A stretch of 44,171 bases of DNA from Streptacidiphilus pinicola. Lineage in GTDB: Bacteria; Actinomycetota; Actinomycetes; Streptomycetales; Streptomycetaceae. The position numbers and the translations under genes are program-made. Of this stretch, positions 11,113 to 19,287 are shown piece after piece. A model generated the notes under the pieces. That model ran no database searches and had not been told where the DNA came from. It saw nothing but the letters and a program-made list of their open reading frames with translations. Within the stretch, counting starts at the first letter, position 1, and every line of letters begins with the position of its first letter. Location of the stretch: positions 1 to 44,171 of the forward strand of contig NZ_QKYN01000071.1 in assembly GCF_003258295.1 (NCBI RefSeq), in the 5' to 3' direction.

Positions 11113-12180
11113 TCACCGGCGGACGGCGCCCGAGGCGTCGGCGAGGAGCGCCTCAACATCGGCGCGGGAGGCCATGGAGCTGTCGCCGGGCGTGGTCATC
11201 GCCAGGGCGCCGTGCGCGGTGCCATAGGCGAGTGCCGTGCTGAGCCCGGCGCCGGTGATCAGACCGTAGATCAGTCCGGCCGCGAATCCGTCGCCCGAGC
11301 CGACCCGGTCGAGGACCTGGACGCCGCGCAGGTCCGGTCCGGTGAGGTAGCCGGTCTGCGCCGACCAGGCCGCGGCCGACCAGTCGTTGACGCCCGCCGA
11401 CCGAACGGTGCGCAGCGTGGTGGCCAGGATCCGGGTCCCGGGGAGCAGCGCGGCGATCTCGGCGAAGGCGTCGGGGGCCTCGGCGGCGGTGATCCGCGGC
11501 CCGTCGGCACCCGGTCCGGCCAGTCCGAGCGCGCCGATGACGATGTCGGCGTGCCGGGCCAGGCGCAGGTCGGTCTCCCTCGCCCGGGCCGCCCCGCCGC
11601 GGCCTTCCCAGAGGCTCGGTCGGTAGTTGGGGTCGTAGGAGACGGTCGCCCCGCAGCGCCTGGCGGCGGTCATCGCCTCCACCGCCACCTCGGCCGTGGA
11701 GTCGGACAGGGCGGCGAAGACGCCGCCGGTGTGCAGCCAGCGCGCTCCGGCGGCGAAGACGGAGTCCCAGTCGATCTGTCCGGGACGCAGCTGGGAGACG
11801 GCGGTGTTGGCCCGGTCGCTGACACCGAGGGCGCCACGCAGACCGAAGCCGCGCTCGACGAAGTTCAGGCCATTGCGCACGTGGCGGCCGATGCCGTCGG
11901 CCGGCTCCCAGCGGATGAGCGCGGTGTTCACCCCGCCCTGCAGGATCAGGTCCTCGACCAGACGGCCGATCTCGTTGTCGGCCAGCGCGGTAACCACCGC
12001 GGTCTCCAGACCGAAGCAGCGGCGCAGGCCCCGGACCACGTTGTACTCGCCGCCGCCCTCCCACACCCGGAAGCCGCGGGCGGTCCGGATGCGCCCCTCC
12101 CCCGGATCCAGACGGAGCATCACCTCGCCCAGCGCGACCACTTCTCCGACCGGCCGGGTGGCGACGGTGCGCGCGGTCAC
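11113..12180 (-). CDS. kdgK: PfkB-family 2-keto-3-deoxygluconate kinase
   Basis: 355 aa. The GTG start at 12180 overlaps the aldolase stop by 4 bp. Near the N-terminus it has VVALGEVMLRLDPG and the sugar-contact GGGEYNV segment; the PfkB signature DRVGSGDGFAAGLIYG holds the anion hole and catalytic Asp. It should phosphorylate KDG to KDPG with ATP in the cytoplasm. The coupled upstream gene encodes the matching KDPG aldolase, which strongly supports the role. A fragment of a second, distinct KDG-kinase gene sits at 42335-42535. Confidence 0.87.
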   Translation of the reverse strand: MTARTVATRPVGEVVALGEVMLRLDPGEGRIRTARGFRVWEGGGEYNVVRGLRRCFGLETAVVTALADNEIGRLVEDLILQGGVNTALIRWEPADGIGRHVRNGLNFVERGFGLRGALGVSDRANTAVSQLRPGQIDWDSVFAAGARWLHTGGVFAALSDSTAEVAVEAMTAARRCGATVSYDPNYRPSLWEGRGGAARARETDLRLARHADIVIGALGLAGPGADGPRITAAEAPDAFAEIAALLPGTRILATTLRTVRSAGVNDWSAAAWSAQTGYLTGPDLRGVQVLDRVGSGDGFAAGLIYGLITGAGLSTALAYGTAHGALAMTTPGDSSMASRADVEALLADASGAVRR

Positions 12181-12806
12181 GGCCGGCTCCGTGCCATCGC
12201 CTGCGCGGCGAGGCGTGCGATGCGCTCGTGGTCGCCGCTGTCGAGCAGTTCGGGCGGCGCGATCCAGCTGCCGCCGACGGCGAGCACCGACGGGTGGGCG
12301 AGGTAGTGGGGCATCCGTTCGAGGCCGATCCCGCCGGTGGGGACGAAACGGACCTGCGGGAAGGGCGCGGCCAGCGCCTTGAGCAGGTCCAGCCCGCCGA
12401 GCTGTTCGGCCGGGAAGAGCTTGACGACGTTCAGCCCCAGCTTGAGCGCGGCCATCAGCTCACCGGCTGTGGCGCAGCCCGGCAGGTACGGGACCCCGAG
12501 GCCCCGGCAGCGGGCGGCGACGTCGGCGTCCAGGCCGGGCGAGACGACGAAGCGGGCCCCGGCCGCCACGGCGCGCTCGGCCTGGGCCGCGTCCATGACG
12601 GTGCCGGCGCCGACCACCAGACCGGGGTGGCCGGCCATGGCGCGCAGCGCGTCCTCGGCCGCGGGGGTGCGCAGGGTGACCTCGGCGCAGCCGACGCCCG
12701 CCTGTGACAGGGCCTCGGCGAGCGGCTGAACCTGGTCGGCCGAGTGCAGGGTGATCACCGGGATGATGCGCGTGCCGGCCAGCAGGTCGGTCAGGTCCCC
12801 GCTCAT
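12177..12806 (-). CDS. eda: KDPG / 4-hydroxy-2-oxoglutarate aldolase
   Basis: 209 aa from an ATG at 12806 that overlaps the SDR stop (ATGA). Class I aldolase motifs are present: VTLRTPAAEDALRAM (catalytic Glu region VGCAEVTLR), LVVGAGTVMD, FVVSPGLD, and the Schiff-base lysine in NVVKLFPAE. It splits KDPG into pyruvate and glyceraldehyde-3-phosphate. Length is normal for the family. It sits between KduD-like SDR and KDG kinase genes with 4-bp overlaps on both sides, a tightly coupled lower pathway for uronate or sugar-acid catabolism. Confidence 0.9.
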   Translation of the reverse strand: MSGDLTDLLAGTRIIPVITLHSADQVQPLAEALSQAGVGCAEVTLRTPAAEDALRAMAGHPGLVVGAGTVMDAAQAERAVAAGARFVVSPGLDADVAARCRGLGVPYLPGCATAGELMAALKLGLNVVKLFPAEQLGGLDLLKALAAPFPQVRFVPTGGIGLERMPHYLAHPSVLAVGGSWIAPPELLDSGDHERIARLAAQAMARSRP

Positions 12807-13564
12807 CGGCCCAGCCATCCGCCGTCGACCGGCAGGACGGTGCCGTGGACGTAGTCCGACGCGGGTGAGGCGAGGAAGACGGTGGTGCCGCCGAGGTCGT
12901 CGGCCCGGCCCCAGCGCCCGGCCGGGATGCGGTCGAGGATGGCGGCACTGCGGGCCGGATCGTCCTGCAGCGCCTGGGTGTTGTCGGTGGCGATGTAGCC
13001 GGGGGCGATGGCGTTGACGTTCACGCCGTGCGCGGCCCACTCGTTGGCGAGCGCCTTGGTGAGACCCGCGACGCCGTGCTTGGCGGTGGTGTAGCCGGGC
13101 ACGGTGATGCCGCCCTGGAAGCTGAGCAGCGAGGCCGTGAAAATGATCTTTCCTTGACCGCGCCGGACCATCGCCCCGCCGACCACTTGGGCGAGGGCGA
13201 ACTGGGCGGTGAGGTTGACCTGGAGCACCAGGTCCCAGTCCGCGGCGGGATGGTCCGCGGCGGGGGCACGGCGGATGGTGCCCGCATTGTTGACCAGGAT
13301 GTCGACCGGCCGCTCCCGCTCGGTCAGCGCGCGGCCCAGAGCTGCGACGGCCGCCGGGTCGGCGAAGTCGGCCCGGATCGCCTCGAAGGCGCGTCCGGCG
13401 GCGGTGACGTCCTTCTCGACCTCGCTGCCGCTCTCCTCCAGGTTGGCGCTGATGCCGATCACGTCGGCTCCGGCCTCGGCCAGGGCCCGGGCCATCGCCC
13501 GGCCGATGCCGCGCCGGGCGCCGGTGACCACCGCGTGCTTGCCGGTGAGGTCGAAGGGGTTCAC
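12803..13564 (-). CDS. Short-chain dehydrogenase, KduD-like (2-deoxy-D-gluconate 3-dehydrogenase type)
   Basis: 253 aa starting MNPFDLTGKHAVVTG. It shows the NAD motif TGARRGIG, NNAG, the catalytic GYTTAKHG (Tyr-x3-Lys) preceded by Ser in FTASLLSF, and the SDR ending VDGGWLGR. The family resembles KduD, which interconverts 2,5-diketo-3-deoxygluconate and KDG. The 4-bp overlaps with the aldolase and Zn-dehydrogenase genes support a role feeding KDG to the kinase and aldolase. No KduI isomerase is present in the window, so the precise upstream substrate is open. Confidence 0.82.
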   Translation of the reverse strand: MNPFDLTGKHAVVTGARRGIGRAMARALAEAGADVIGISANLEESGSEVEKDVTAAGRAFEAIRADFADPAAVAALGRALTERERPVDILVNNAGTIRRAPAADHPAADWDLVLQVNLTAQFALAQVVGGAMVRRGQGKIIFTASLLSFQGGITVPGYTTAKHGVAGLTKALANEWAAHGVNVNAIAPGYIATDNTQALQDDPARSAAILDRIPAGRWGRADDLGGTTVFLASPASDYVHGTVLPVDGGWLGR

Positions 13565-14607
13565 CGCGCACCTCCGGTTGCCGCGTCGGAGCAGTCCAGC
13601 AGGGTCTTCATGACGTCGCCGCCGGCTTCCAGCGCCTCGAAGGCCGTGGCCGCCTCGGCCAGCGGCACGACCGAGGAGATGAGCGCCTTGGCCGGAACGG
13701 TGCCGCCGGCCACCAGGGCCACGGCCCGCTCGAAGTCGCCGCGGTCGTAGAGGCGTGCGCCGACCAGGGTGATCTCGCGCCAGAAGAAGCGGTGCAGGTT
13801 CACCTCCCGGGGCGCGGGGTGGATGGCCACCTGGCAGAGCCGCCCACGCACCGCGAGTACGTCGACCGCGGTGGTGACGCCGGCCGCCGCGCCGGAGACC
13901 TCGAACGCGACGTCCGCTCCGGCGCCCTCGGTCCAGTCGGACACCAGCGCGGGGATGTCGTCCTGGGCGGGATCCCAGGCGGCCAGGCCGAGTTCACCGG
14001 CCATCCGCCTCCTGCTCGCCGACAGTTCGACCACTCGCACCTCGGCCCCCGCGGACCGGGCGACGAGCGCGATCAGGATGCCGACCGGGCCGCCGCCGAC
14101 GACCACCACGCGCTCCCCTGCGGCCACCTGGGCACGCGCGACGTCGTGGACGGCGACGGCAGTCGGTTCGACCAGCGCGGCCTCGTCCAGCGGGAGGCCG
14201 GACGGCAGGGGGACCAGCGTCCCGGCCGGGACGACCCAGCGCTGCTGCATGGCGCCCGGCGCGTCGATGCCGATGAAGTCCAGGTTCTGGCAAACGTGCT
14301 GATGGCCGCGACGGCACGCCGGGCAGGTGCCGTCCCAGCGCAGTGGCATCACCGTGACCGGCTCGCCCGGCTGCCAGCCCTCGACGCCGGGACCGACCCG
14401 CAGGATGCGGCCGGACATCTCGTGGCCGAGCACAGCGGGCGTCTTGACCCTCGCGTCCATGTCGCCGTGGAAGATGTGCAGGTCGGTTCCACAGATCCCG
14501 ACATAGGCGGGTTCGATCTCGACCTCGCCCGGGCCGGGCGGGGCAGTGTCGGCCGGCCCGACTGTCAGGGTCCGGGCCGCGGCGTAGGAGACCGCGATAG
14601 TACTCAT
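13561..14607 (-). CDS. Zinc-dependent sugar or polyol dehydrogenase (medium-chain)
   Basis: 348 aa. ATG at 14607 with GAGAGGA upstream. Catalytic zinc residues appear in CGTDLHIFHGD and LGHEMSGR; the Rossmann motif is VVVVGGGPVGILIA. The structural-zinc loop reads DGTCPACRRGHQHVC: three cysteines are kept, but the usual first cysteine is Asp, a substitution known in some members. It is the first gene of the coupled operon Zn-dehydrogenase, kduD-like, eda, kdgK. It probably oxidises a sugar acid or polyol (L-galactonate, L-gulonate or threonine-dehydrogenase-like types); the substrate is not resolved. Confidence 0.82.
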   Translation of the reverse strand: MSTIAVSYAAARTLTVGPADTAPPGPGEVEIEPAYVGICGTDLHIFHGDMDARVKTPAVLGHEMSGRILRVGPGVEGWQPGEPVTVMPLRWDGTCPACRRGHQHVCQNLDFIGIDAPGAMQQRWVVPAGTLVPLPSGLPLDEAALVEPTAVAVHDVARAQVAAGERVVVVGGGPVGILIALVARSAGAEVRVVELSASRRRMAGELGLAAWDPAQDDIPALVSDWTEGAGADVAFEVSGAAAGVTTAVDVLAVRGRLCQVAIHPAPREVNLHRFFWREITLVGARLYDRGDFERAVALVAGGTVPAKALISSVVPLAEAATAFEALEAGGDVMKTLLDCSDAATGGAR

Positions 14608-14840
14608 GGGGACTCAAGGTCCTCTCTGTGTGCGTGCGGTGCTGGGCGGATGCCGTGGTGGCGAGGCCGGAGCAAGGCATGCGGGCATGCCGCAGCTCGC
14701 CGGTGTGCGGTGAGCCGGTTCGGTTCAAGGCCGGGGCGCCCCGCGCAGGGCAGGGCGGAGCTACCTCACTGGTGCTCCGGCGGCCACCCGGATCAGATGA
14801 ACGTGGGGCTGAGGATGTGCAGGCGGGCTGAGGACGTGCC

Positions 14841-15662
14841 CTAGGGCTGGCCCGCGCCGAAGACGCGGCGCTGGATCTCGCGCCGATACTCCTCGAGGGT
14901 CTGGTCCAGGTGAACGCGGGTCGCCTCCGCGGCGGCCTCCGGGTCGCCGTCGCGGATGGCACCGTAGATGGCGGCGTGCTCGGCGACCGCGTCCCTGGCG
15001 TGGTCGCCGACCGCCCCGTGCATGCCGATGGTGTTGGCCTGCCGCTGCAGCCGCCGGGCCTCGCGGACGGAGGCGACCAGGAAGGGGTTGTGCGAGGCCT
15101 CGGCGATGCCGAGGTGGAAGGCGTCGTCGCCCTGGTCGAAGAGCGGGTCCCGGCCGGTCTCGTGCCCCTCGCGGCACAGCTCCATGGCGTCCTTGATCGC
15201 CTTCAGTTGCGCCGGGGTCGCGCGGGCCGCGGCGAGGCGACTGGCGGCCGTCTCCTGCACCCGGCGGAACTCGAAGAGCATGAAGATCTGGTCGAGGTCG
15301 GTCGGCATGAAGAACCCGCCCCAGCGCGAGGCGCCGAGCATGCCCTCGTCGTCCGCGACGTAGAGGCCGCGGCCCTTCTGGGCACGGACCCGGCCGATGG
15401 CCGAGAGGATCTTCACCGCCTCGCGGACGACAGTCCGACTGGTCCCGAGCGACGAGGCCAGCTCGTTCTCGGTGGGCATCCGGTCCCCCGGCTGCAGCTG
15501 GCGCTCGGCGATGAGCTTGAGGATCTGCTCCGAGACGACCTCGTATCCGGGCCGGTAGGGAGCGCCGTTCGCCACCGTCTCCCCGGGTCGCGGATCCGAT
15601 GTCGTCTCTGCTGGCGCGCCGTCCACCGGATGCTCCTCCTCTGTCTGGGCCACCTTCAGCAT
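14841..15662 (-). CDS. FadR-subfamily GntR transcriptional regulator
   Basis: 273 aa. The ATG at 15662 is preferred because GAAGGGA lies 9 nt upstream; an in-frame start at 15716 lacks such a site. A winged helix lies at about residues 40-100 (LQPGDRMPTENELASSLGTSRTVVREAVKIL is the characteristic GntR recognition region). It is followed by an FCD effector domain with the metal-binding His pattern (DDAFHLGIAEASHNP, EHAAIYGAI). It lies between the sugar-acid operon, on the same strand 233 bp downstream, and the divergent ABC operon. It probably represses both and is released by a pathway sugar acid, as for UxuR/ExuR or LgoR-type proteins. Confidence 0.87.
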   Translation of the reverse strand: MLKVAQTEEEHPVDGAPAETTSDPRPGETVANGAPYRPGYEVVSEQILKLIAERQLQPGDRMPTENELASSLGTSRTVVREAVKILSAIGRVRAQKGRGLYVADDEGMLGASRWGGFFMPTDLDQIFMLFEFRRVQETAASRLAAARATPAQLKAIKDAMELCREGHETGRDPLFDQGDDAFHLGIAEASHNPFLVASVREARRLQRQANTIGMHGAVGDHARDAVAEHAAIYGAIRDGDPEAAAEATRVHLDQTLEEYRREIQRRVFGAGQP

Positions 15663-15718
15663 GACCGCATTCCCTTCGCCGCGGAAGAGCGTACCCTCTC
15701 CCCGGCCACTGACCATAT

Positions 15719-15733
15719 ATAAGTACGACTCAT
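15719..15733. promoter_or_regulatory. Candidate GntR operator 1
   Basis: ATAAGT-ACG-ACTCAT is an inverted repeat with one mismatch and a 3-bp spacer. It overlaps the AT-rich TATATA at 15715-15720 that could serve as the -10 box of the regulator gene. This layout would allow autoregulation. A similar 15-mer occurs at 15934-15948. Confidence 0.4.
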
Positions 15734-15933
15734 TTCACCAGGGGGCTTCGCCGATGGCTTCCTACCTCGCCTGATGCCGTCAGGCGAGGACACAAGCTCG
15801 CAACCTTCCGGAAATAGGCCCGCTCATCCTCTTGACGCACGGCTCGCGTTCCGGGTCTCATGTCACATCACGGTGACCCGCTGGCCTGGCGGTCGGTCGG
15901 AACCGCCCCCGCGGCAGCACCAGCGGGCGCACG

Positions 15934-15948
15934 TTAAGTCATACACAT
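15934..15948. promoter_or_regulatory. Candidate GntR operator 2
   Basis: TTAAGT-CAT-ACACAT resembles candidate operator 1 (pattern WTAAGT-N3-ACWCAT) and lies 67 bp before the ATG of the sugar-binding lipoprotein, where a promoter is expected. The rest of the 352-bp divergent spacer (15663-16014) shows no gene. Confidence 0.35.
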
Positions 15949-16014
15949 TCTGTTTGCCCACGGCCCGCCACCCCGGTCGGAGACGTGCGCAGCTATGACG
16001 CAGTGGAGTCCCCT

Positions 16015-17337
16015 ATGAGACGCATAGCCCTTGCCGCCGCGGTCACCGCTCTTACGCTCGGCGCCCTCACCGCCTGCGGCGGGGGCACCGCGACGACGGC
16101 GGGCGGCTCGGCCAGCTTCTCCCCCGCGGCACAGGGTGACGGCCCGATCACCGTGTGGGTCGACGCGACCCGGCTCGCCGCGGCAAAGCTGTACCAGCAG
16201 CAGAACCCCCAGGTGAAGATGAAGATCGTCACCTACGACGGGGACGCCAACGGCTCCAACTACCTGCAGACCAAGGTCAGCCTGTTCAACCGCACCGGCA
16301 ACGGCTGGCCGGACGTGGTCTTCAGCTCGCAGAACAACGAGACCACCTGGGCGGTCCAGTCCGGCTTCACCGCCCCGCTCAACAAGGGCCTGATTCCGCA
16401 GTCCACCCTGGACGGCTGGGCGACCGGCGCCAACGCGCCGTGCACCGTCGACGGGACGCTCTACTGTCTGCGCAACGACCTCTCGCAGACGGTGCTCTGG
16501 TACAACGCGACGCTGATGAAGCAGTGGGGCTACCAGGTCCCGACAACCTGGGAGCAGTACCAGGCGCTCGGCCTGAAGGTCGCCACCGAGCACCCCGGCT
16601 ACCTGGTCGGCTCCGCCGGCGACACCTTCACGCCGGAGATCTACCTGTGGGCGAGCAAGTGCGGCGCCAACCAGGTGACCGGGCCCAAGGCGGTCACGGT
16701 GAACACCTCCGGACCCGGCTGCACCAAGATGGCGACGCTGCTGGACAGCCTGGTCAAGGCCAAAACCATGGCCACCAGCAGCGTGTTCAGCACGGACTTC
16801 AACAAGAACGACGCCCGCAAGGTCCTGATGCTGCCCGGCCCGTCCTGGTTCGGCGGCGCGCTGTTCCAGGGCGGCTTCAAGACCCCCAAGGGCCAGATCG
16901 CGGCCGCGCCGATGCCGCAGTGGACCGGTGACAACACCCCCTCGGTCGGCAACGTCGGCGGCGGGACCTGGCTACTCTCCGCGCACAGCAAGAACCTGAA
17001 GGCCGCCACCGCCTTCCTGACCTGGGCGACGACCTCCGACGACTACCAGGGCAAGCTGGCCCCCGGCTACCCGGCCTACGCCGCCGCGGCCAAGACCTGG
17101 CTGGCGGCTCAGAGCAGTTCCGGGTACTACGCGAGCGACGTCTCGCCGACCCTGCAGGCCGCCGCGAACCAGGTCTGGCCGGGCTGGGGCTACGGCCAGT
17201 TCAGCCAGGAGGCGATCTGGGCCCAGACGGTCACCCCCGGTATGACGGCGGGCAAGAGCATCACCTCGCTGCTCCCGGCCTGGCAGACCCAGATCGCGAA
17301 CTACGCGCAGTCCGACGGATACAAGGTCAGCCAGTGA
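16015..17337 (+). CDS. Sugar ABC transporter solute-binding lipoprotein
   Basis: 440 aa. The ATG at 16015 is chosen because it gives the compact signal MRRIALAAAVTALTLGALTAC with a lipobox Cys (LTAC); an ATG ten codons upstream would add a non-signal-like extension. The mature part has the family 1 solute-binding pattern (ITVWVD start, WPDVVFSS, VPTTWEQYQALGLK hinge). It is anchored outside the membrane and hands a sugar to the two coupled permeases; its stop overlaps the next start (GTGA). The neighbouring enzymes suggest a deoxysugar, uronate or oligosaccharide ligand. Confidence 0.92.
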   Translation: MRRIALAAAVTALTLGALTACGGGTATTAGGSASFSPAAQGDGPITVWVDATRLAAAKLYQQQNPQVKMKIVTYDGDANGSNYLQTKVSLFNRTGNGWPDVVFSSQNNETTWAVQSGFTAPLNKGLIPQSTLDGWATGANAPCTVDGTLYCLRNDLSQTVLWYNATLMKQWGYQVPTTWEQYQALGLKVATEHPGYLVGSAGDTFTPEIYLWASKCGANQVTGPKAVTVNTSGPGCTKMATLLDSLVKAKTMATSSVFSTDFNKNDARKVLMLPGPSWFGGALFQGGFKTPKGQIAAAPMPQWTGDNTPSVGNVGGGTWLLSAHSKNLKAATAFLTWATTSDDYQGKLAPGYPAYAAAAKTWLAAQSSSGYYASDVSPTLQAAANQVWPGWGYGQFSQEAIWAQTVTPGMTAGKSITSLLPAWQTQIANYAQSDGYKVSQ

Positions 17338-18248
17338 GCATCTCCGCGCGCAACCGGGCCGGGTCGGAGCGCACCACGCGGCGCGCCCTCTGGCCCGGCC
17401 GGGCCGGGCACGGCTTCGTCGCCCTGTACGTGGTGCTGCTGATCGCCTTCGGGGTCGTGCCGACCATCTACGCGATCTACTTCGCCTTCACCACCGCCGG
17501 CGACACCTTCGCCGGGTTCTCGAACTTCACCGACGCGGGCGGCGACTTCCGCTTCCTGCCGGCCGTCGGGCACGTGGCGCTCTACCTGGTCTGCTGGCTG
17601 GTCTCCCTGGTTGTCTTCGTCGTCGGCCTGGCACTGCTGCTGCACCGGCTCGCGTCCCGGGGCGTCAGCAAGACCCTGCGGTTCCTGTTCTACATCCCCG
17701 GGGCACTGGCCGGGGCGGCGAGCGTCATGGTGTGGCTGTTCGTCCTGGACCCGACGGTCAGTCCGGTGGCCTTCCTGCTCAAGGCACTGGGCTTCACCAC
17801 CTTCGACCAGGTGGTCGCCCCCGGAGGGCTGCCGATCCTGTTCACCCTCATCGCGTTCTGGACCGGCGCAGGCGGCTGGATCCTGGTGATGTACGGGGCG
17901 CTCAACAACATCTCGCCGGACATCCTGGAGGCCGCGCGGATCGACGGCGCCGGCCCCTGGCAGATCGCCCGGCGGATCCAGATCCCCATGCTGCGCAAGT
18001 GGATCGTCTACATGTGTATCCTCGCCTTCGCCGGCGGCACGCAGCTGTTCGTCGAACCGGAGCTGCTCTCGCAGGCGAGCAACGGAGTGGCCGGGCGGGA
18101 CTACTCGCTCAACCAGCTCTCCTACGACTTCGCCTTCCAGAACAACAACGTCAACACCGCCGCAGCCGTCTCGGTCGAACTGCTCCTGCTCGGACTGGTC
18201 GCCGCCGCGGTGTTCGTCGCCCGATCGGGGTTCTTCGATGCCGACTGA
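17334..18248 (+). CDS. Sugar ABC transporter permease 1 (MalF-type)
   Basis: 304 aa from a GTG overlapping the binding-protein stop. About six hydrophobic segments are visible, and the EAA loop for ATPase contact reads EAARIDGAGPWQIARRIQIPML. It overlaps the next permease gene by 11 bp. No ATPase gene is present, which is usual for actinomycete carbohydrate importers that share a genome-wide MsiK-type ATPase (inference). Confidence 0.9.
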   Translation: MSISARNRAGSERTTRRALWPGRAGHGFVALYVVLLIAFGVVPTIYAIYFAFTTAGDTFAGFSNFTDAGGDFRFLPAVGHVALYLVCWLVSLVVFVVGLALLLHRLASRGVSKTLRFLFYIPGALAGAASVMVWLFVLDPTVSPVAFLLKALGFTTFDQVVAPGGLPILFTLIAFWTGAGGWILVMYGALNNISPDILEAARIDGAGPWQIARRIQIPMLRKWIVYMCILAFAGGTQLFVEPELLSQASNGVAGRDYSLNQLSYDFAFQNNNVNTAAAVSVELLLLGLVAAAVFVARSGFFDAD

Positions 18249-19188
18249 CTTCCGCAGCCCCGAACCGTCCGCCTCCGCCCCCGCCACGGCACCGGTCGTG
18301 ACCCGCCTCGCGCGATCCCGCCGGGCGCGGCCCGGCCTGAAGAACCCGCTGCCCGCCTTCGTGCTGCTGCTCTTCGCGGTCTTCTTCGTCCTGCCGGTCG
18401 TCTGGCTGCTGCTGGCCGCCACCAAGACCGACGACCAGCTGGTGCACGCCAACCCGCTCTCCTTCGGCTCCTGGCACGCCCTGCGCGCCAACTGGGACGC
18501 GCTGACGGGCTACCAGGGCGACACCGTCATGCTGTGGCTGCGCAACTCGGCCCTCTACACCTTCCTGGCACTGGTGATGACCCTCGTCGTGGTCATCCCC
18601 GCCGGCTACGCGCTGGCCCTGACCGAGTTCCGGGGTCGGCACACGCTGCTGGTGGCGACGCTGGTGGTCATGCTGATGCCCAGCGCGACGCTGGTGGTGC
18701 CGCTGTTCCTGGAGATGAACGCGGTGCACCTGATCGGCTCGATGTGGTCGGTCATCTTGCCCTACTCGTTCTACCCCTTCGGGGTCTACCTGGCCTACAT
18801 CTACTTCAGTACGGCCATCCCCCGGTGCCTGCTGGAAGCCGCGCGGCTCGACGGCTGCTCAGAGTTCGGCGCATTCCGCCGCGTCGCGCTGCCCCTGGCC
18901 ACCCCCGTGGTGGCGCTCGTCGGCTTCTTCAGCCTCGTCGCCAACTGGACCAACTACTTCCTGCCATACGTGCTACTGCCGCAGGACGACCAGTTCCCCG
19001 TCCAGGTGGGGCTCGGCACCCTGCTGGACGCCGTGCCGCAGTTCAACCCCACGGTGGGCACGCTCTCCGTCGAGCGGCCTGAGCTGGCCCTCGCCACTCT
19101 GCTGGCCATCACGCCCGTGCTCGTGGTGTTCCTCTTCTCGCAGCGCTTCCTGGTCGCGGGCATGCTCGCCGGCGCGACCAAGGACTAA
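18238..19188 (+). CDS. Sugar ABC transporter permease 2 (MalG-type)
   Basis: 316 aa. ATG at 18238 inside the end of permease 1. A basic N-terminal tail of about 35 residues precedes six predicted membrane segments; the EAA loop is EAARLDGCSEFGAFRRVALPLATP. It forms the membrane channel with permease 1. A GC-rich hairpin follows before the enzyme genes. Confidence 0.9.
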   Translation: MPTDFRSPEPSASAPATAPVVTRLARSRRARPGLKNPLPAFVLLLFAVFFVLPVVWLLLAATKTDDQLVHANPLSFGSWHALRANWDALTGYQGDTVMLWLRNSALYTFLALVMTLVVVIPAGYALALTEFRGRHTLLVATLVVMLMPSATLVVPLFLEMNAVHLIGSMWSVILPYSFYPFGVYLAYIYFSTAIPRCLLEAARLDGCSEFGAFRRVALPLATPVVALVGFFSLVANWTNYFLPYVLLPQDDQFPVQVGLGTLLDAVPQFNPTVGTLSVERPELALATLLAITPVLVVFLFSQRFLVAGMLAGATKD

Positions 19189-19232
19189 GAGCCTGCGTCC
19201 CCCACGACACCTGCCACCGCGCCACCACGCCC

Positions 19233-19257
19233 GCCCGCGCCTCCGCCGGGCGCGGGC
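19233..19257 (+). terminator. Hairpin between transporter and enzyme genes
   Basis: GCCCGCGCC pairs perfectly with GGCGCGGGC around a 7-base loop in the 99-bp gap. There is no T run. It may attenuate transcription or stabilise the transporter mRNA end, giving different expression of the two operon halves. Confidence 0.4.
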
Positions 19258-19287
19258 GCCGTACTGCCCGAAACGGAGAACCGTCCC

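Noticed and set aside
14608-14840. GntR operator before the Zn-dehydrogenase operon
   Set aside because: No sequence close to WTAAGT-N3-ACWCAT could be found there.
15799-15815. Further GGCAAC leader element (CGCAACCTTCCGG) before the ABC operon
   Set aside because: Only one partial repeat is present; no GGCAAC lies 21 bp downstream.
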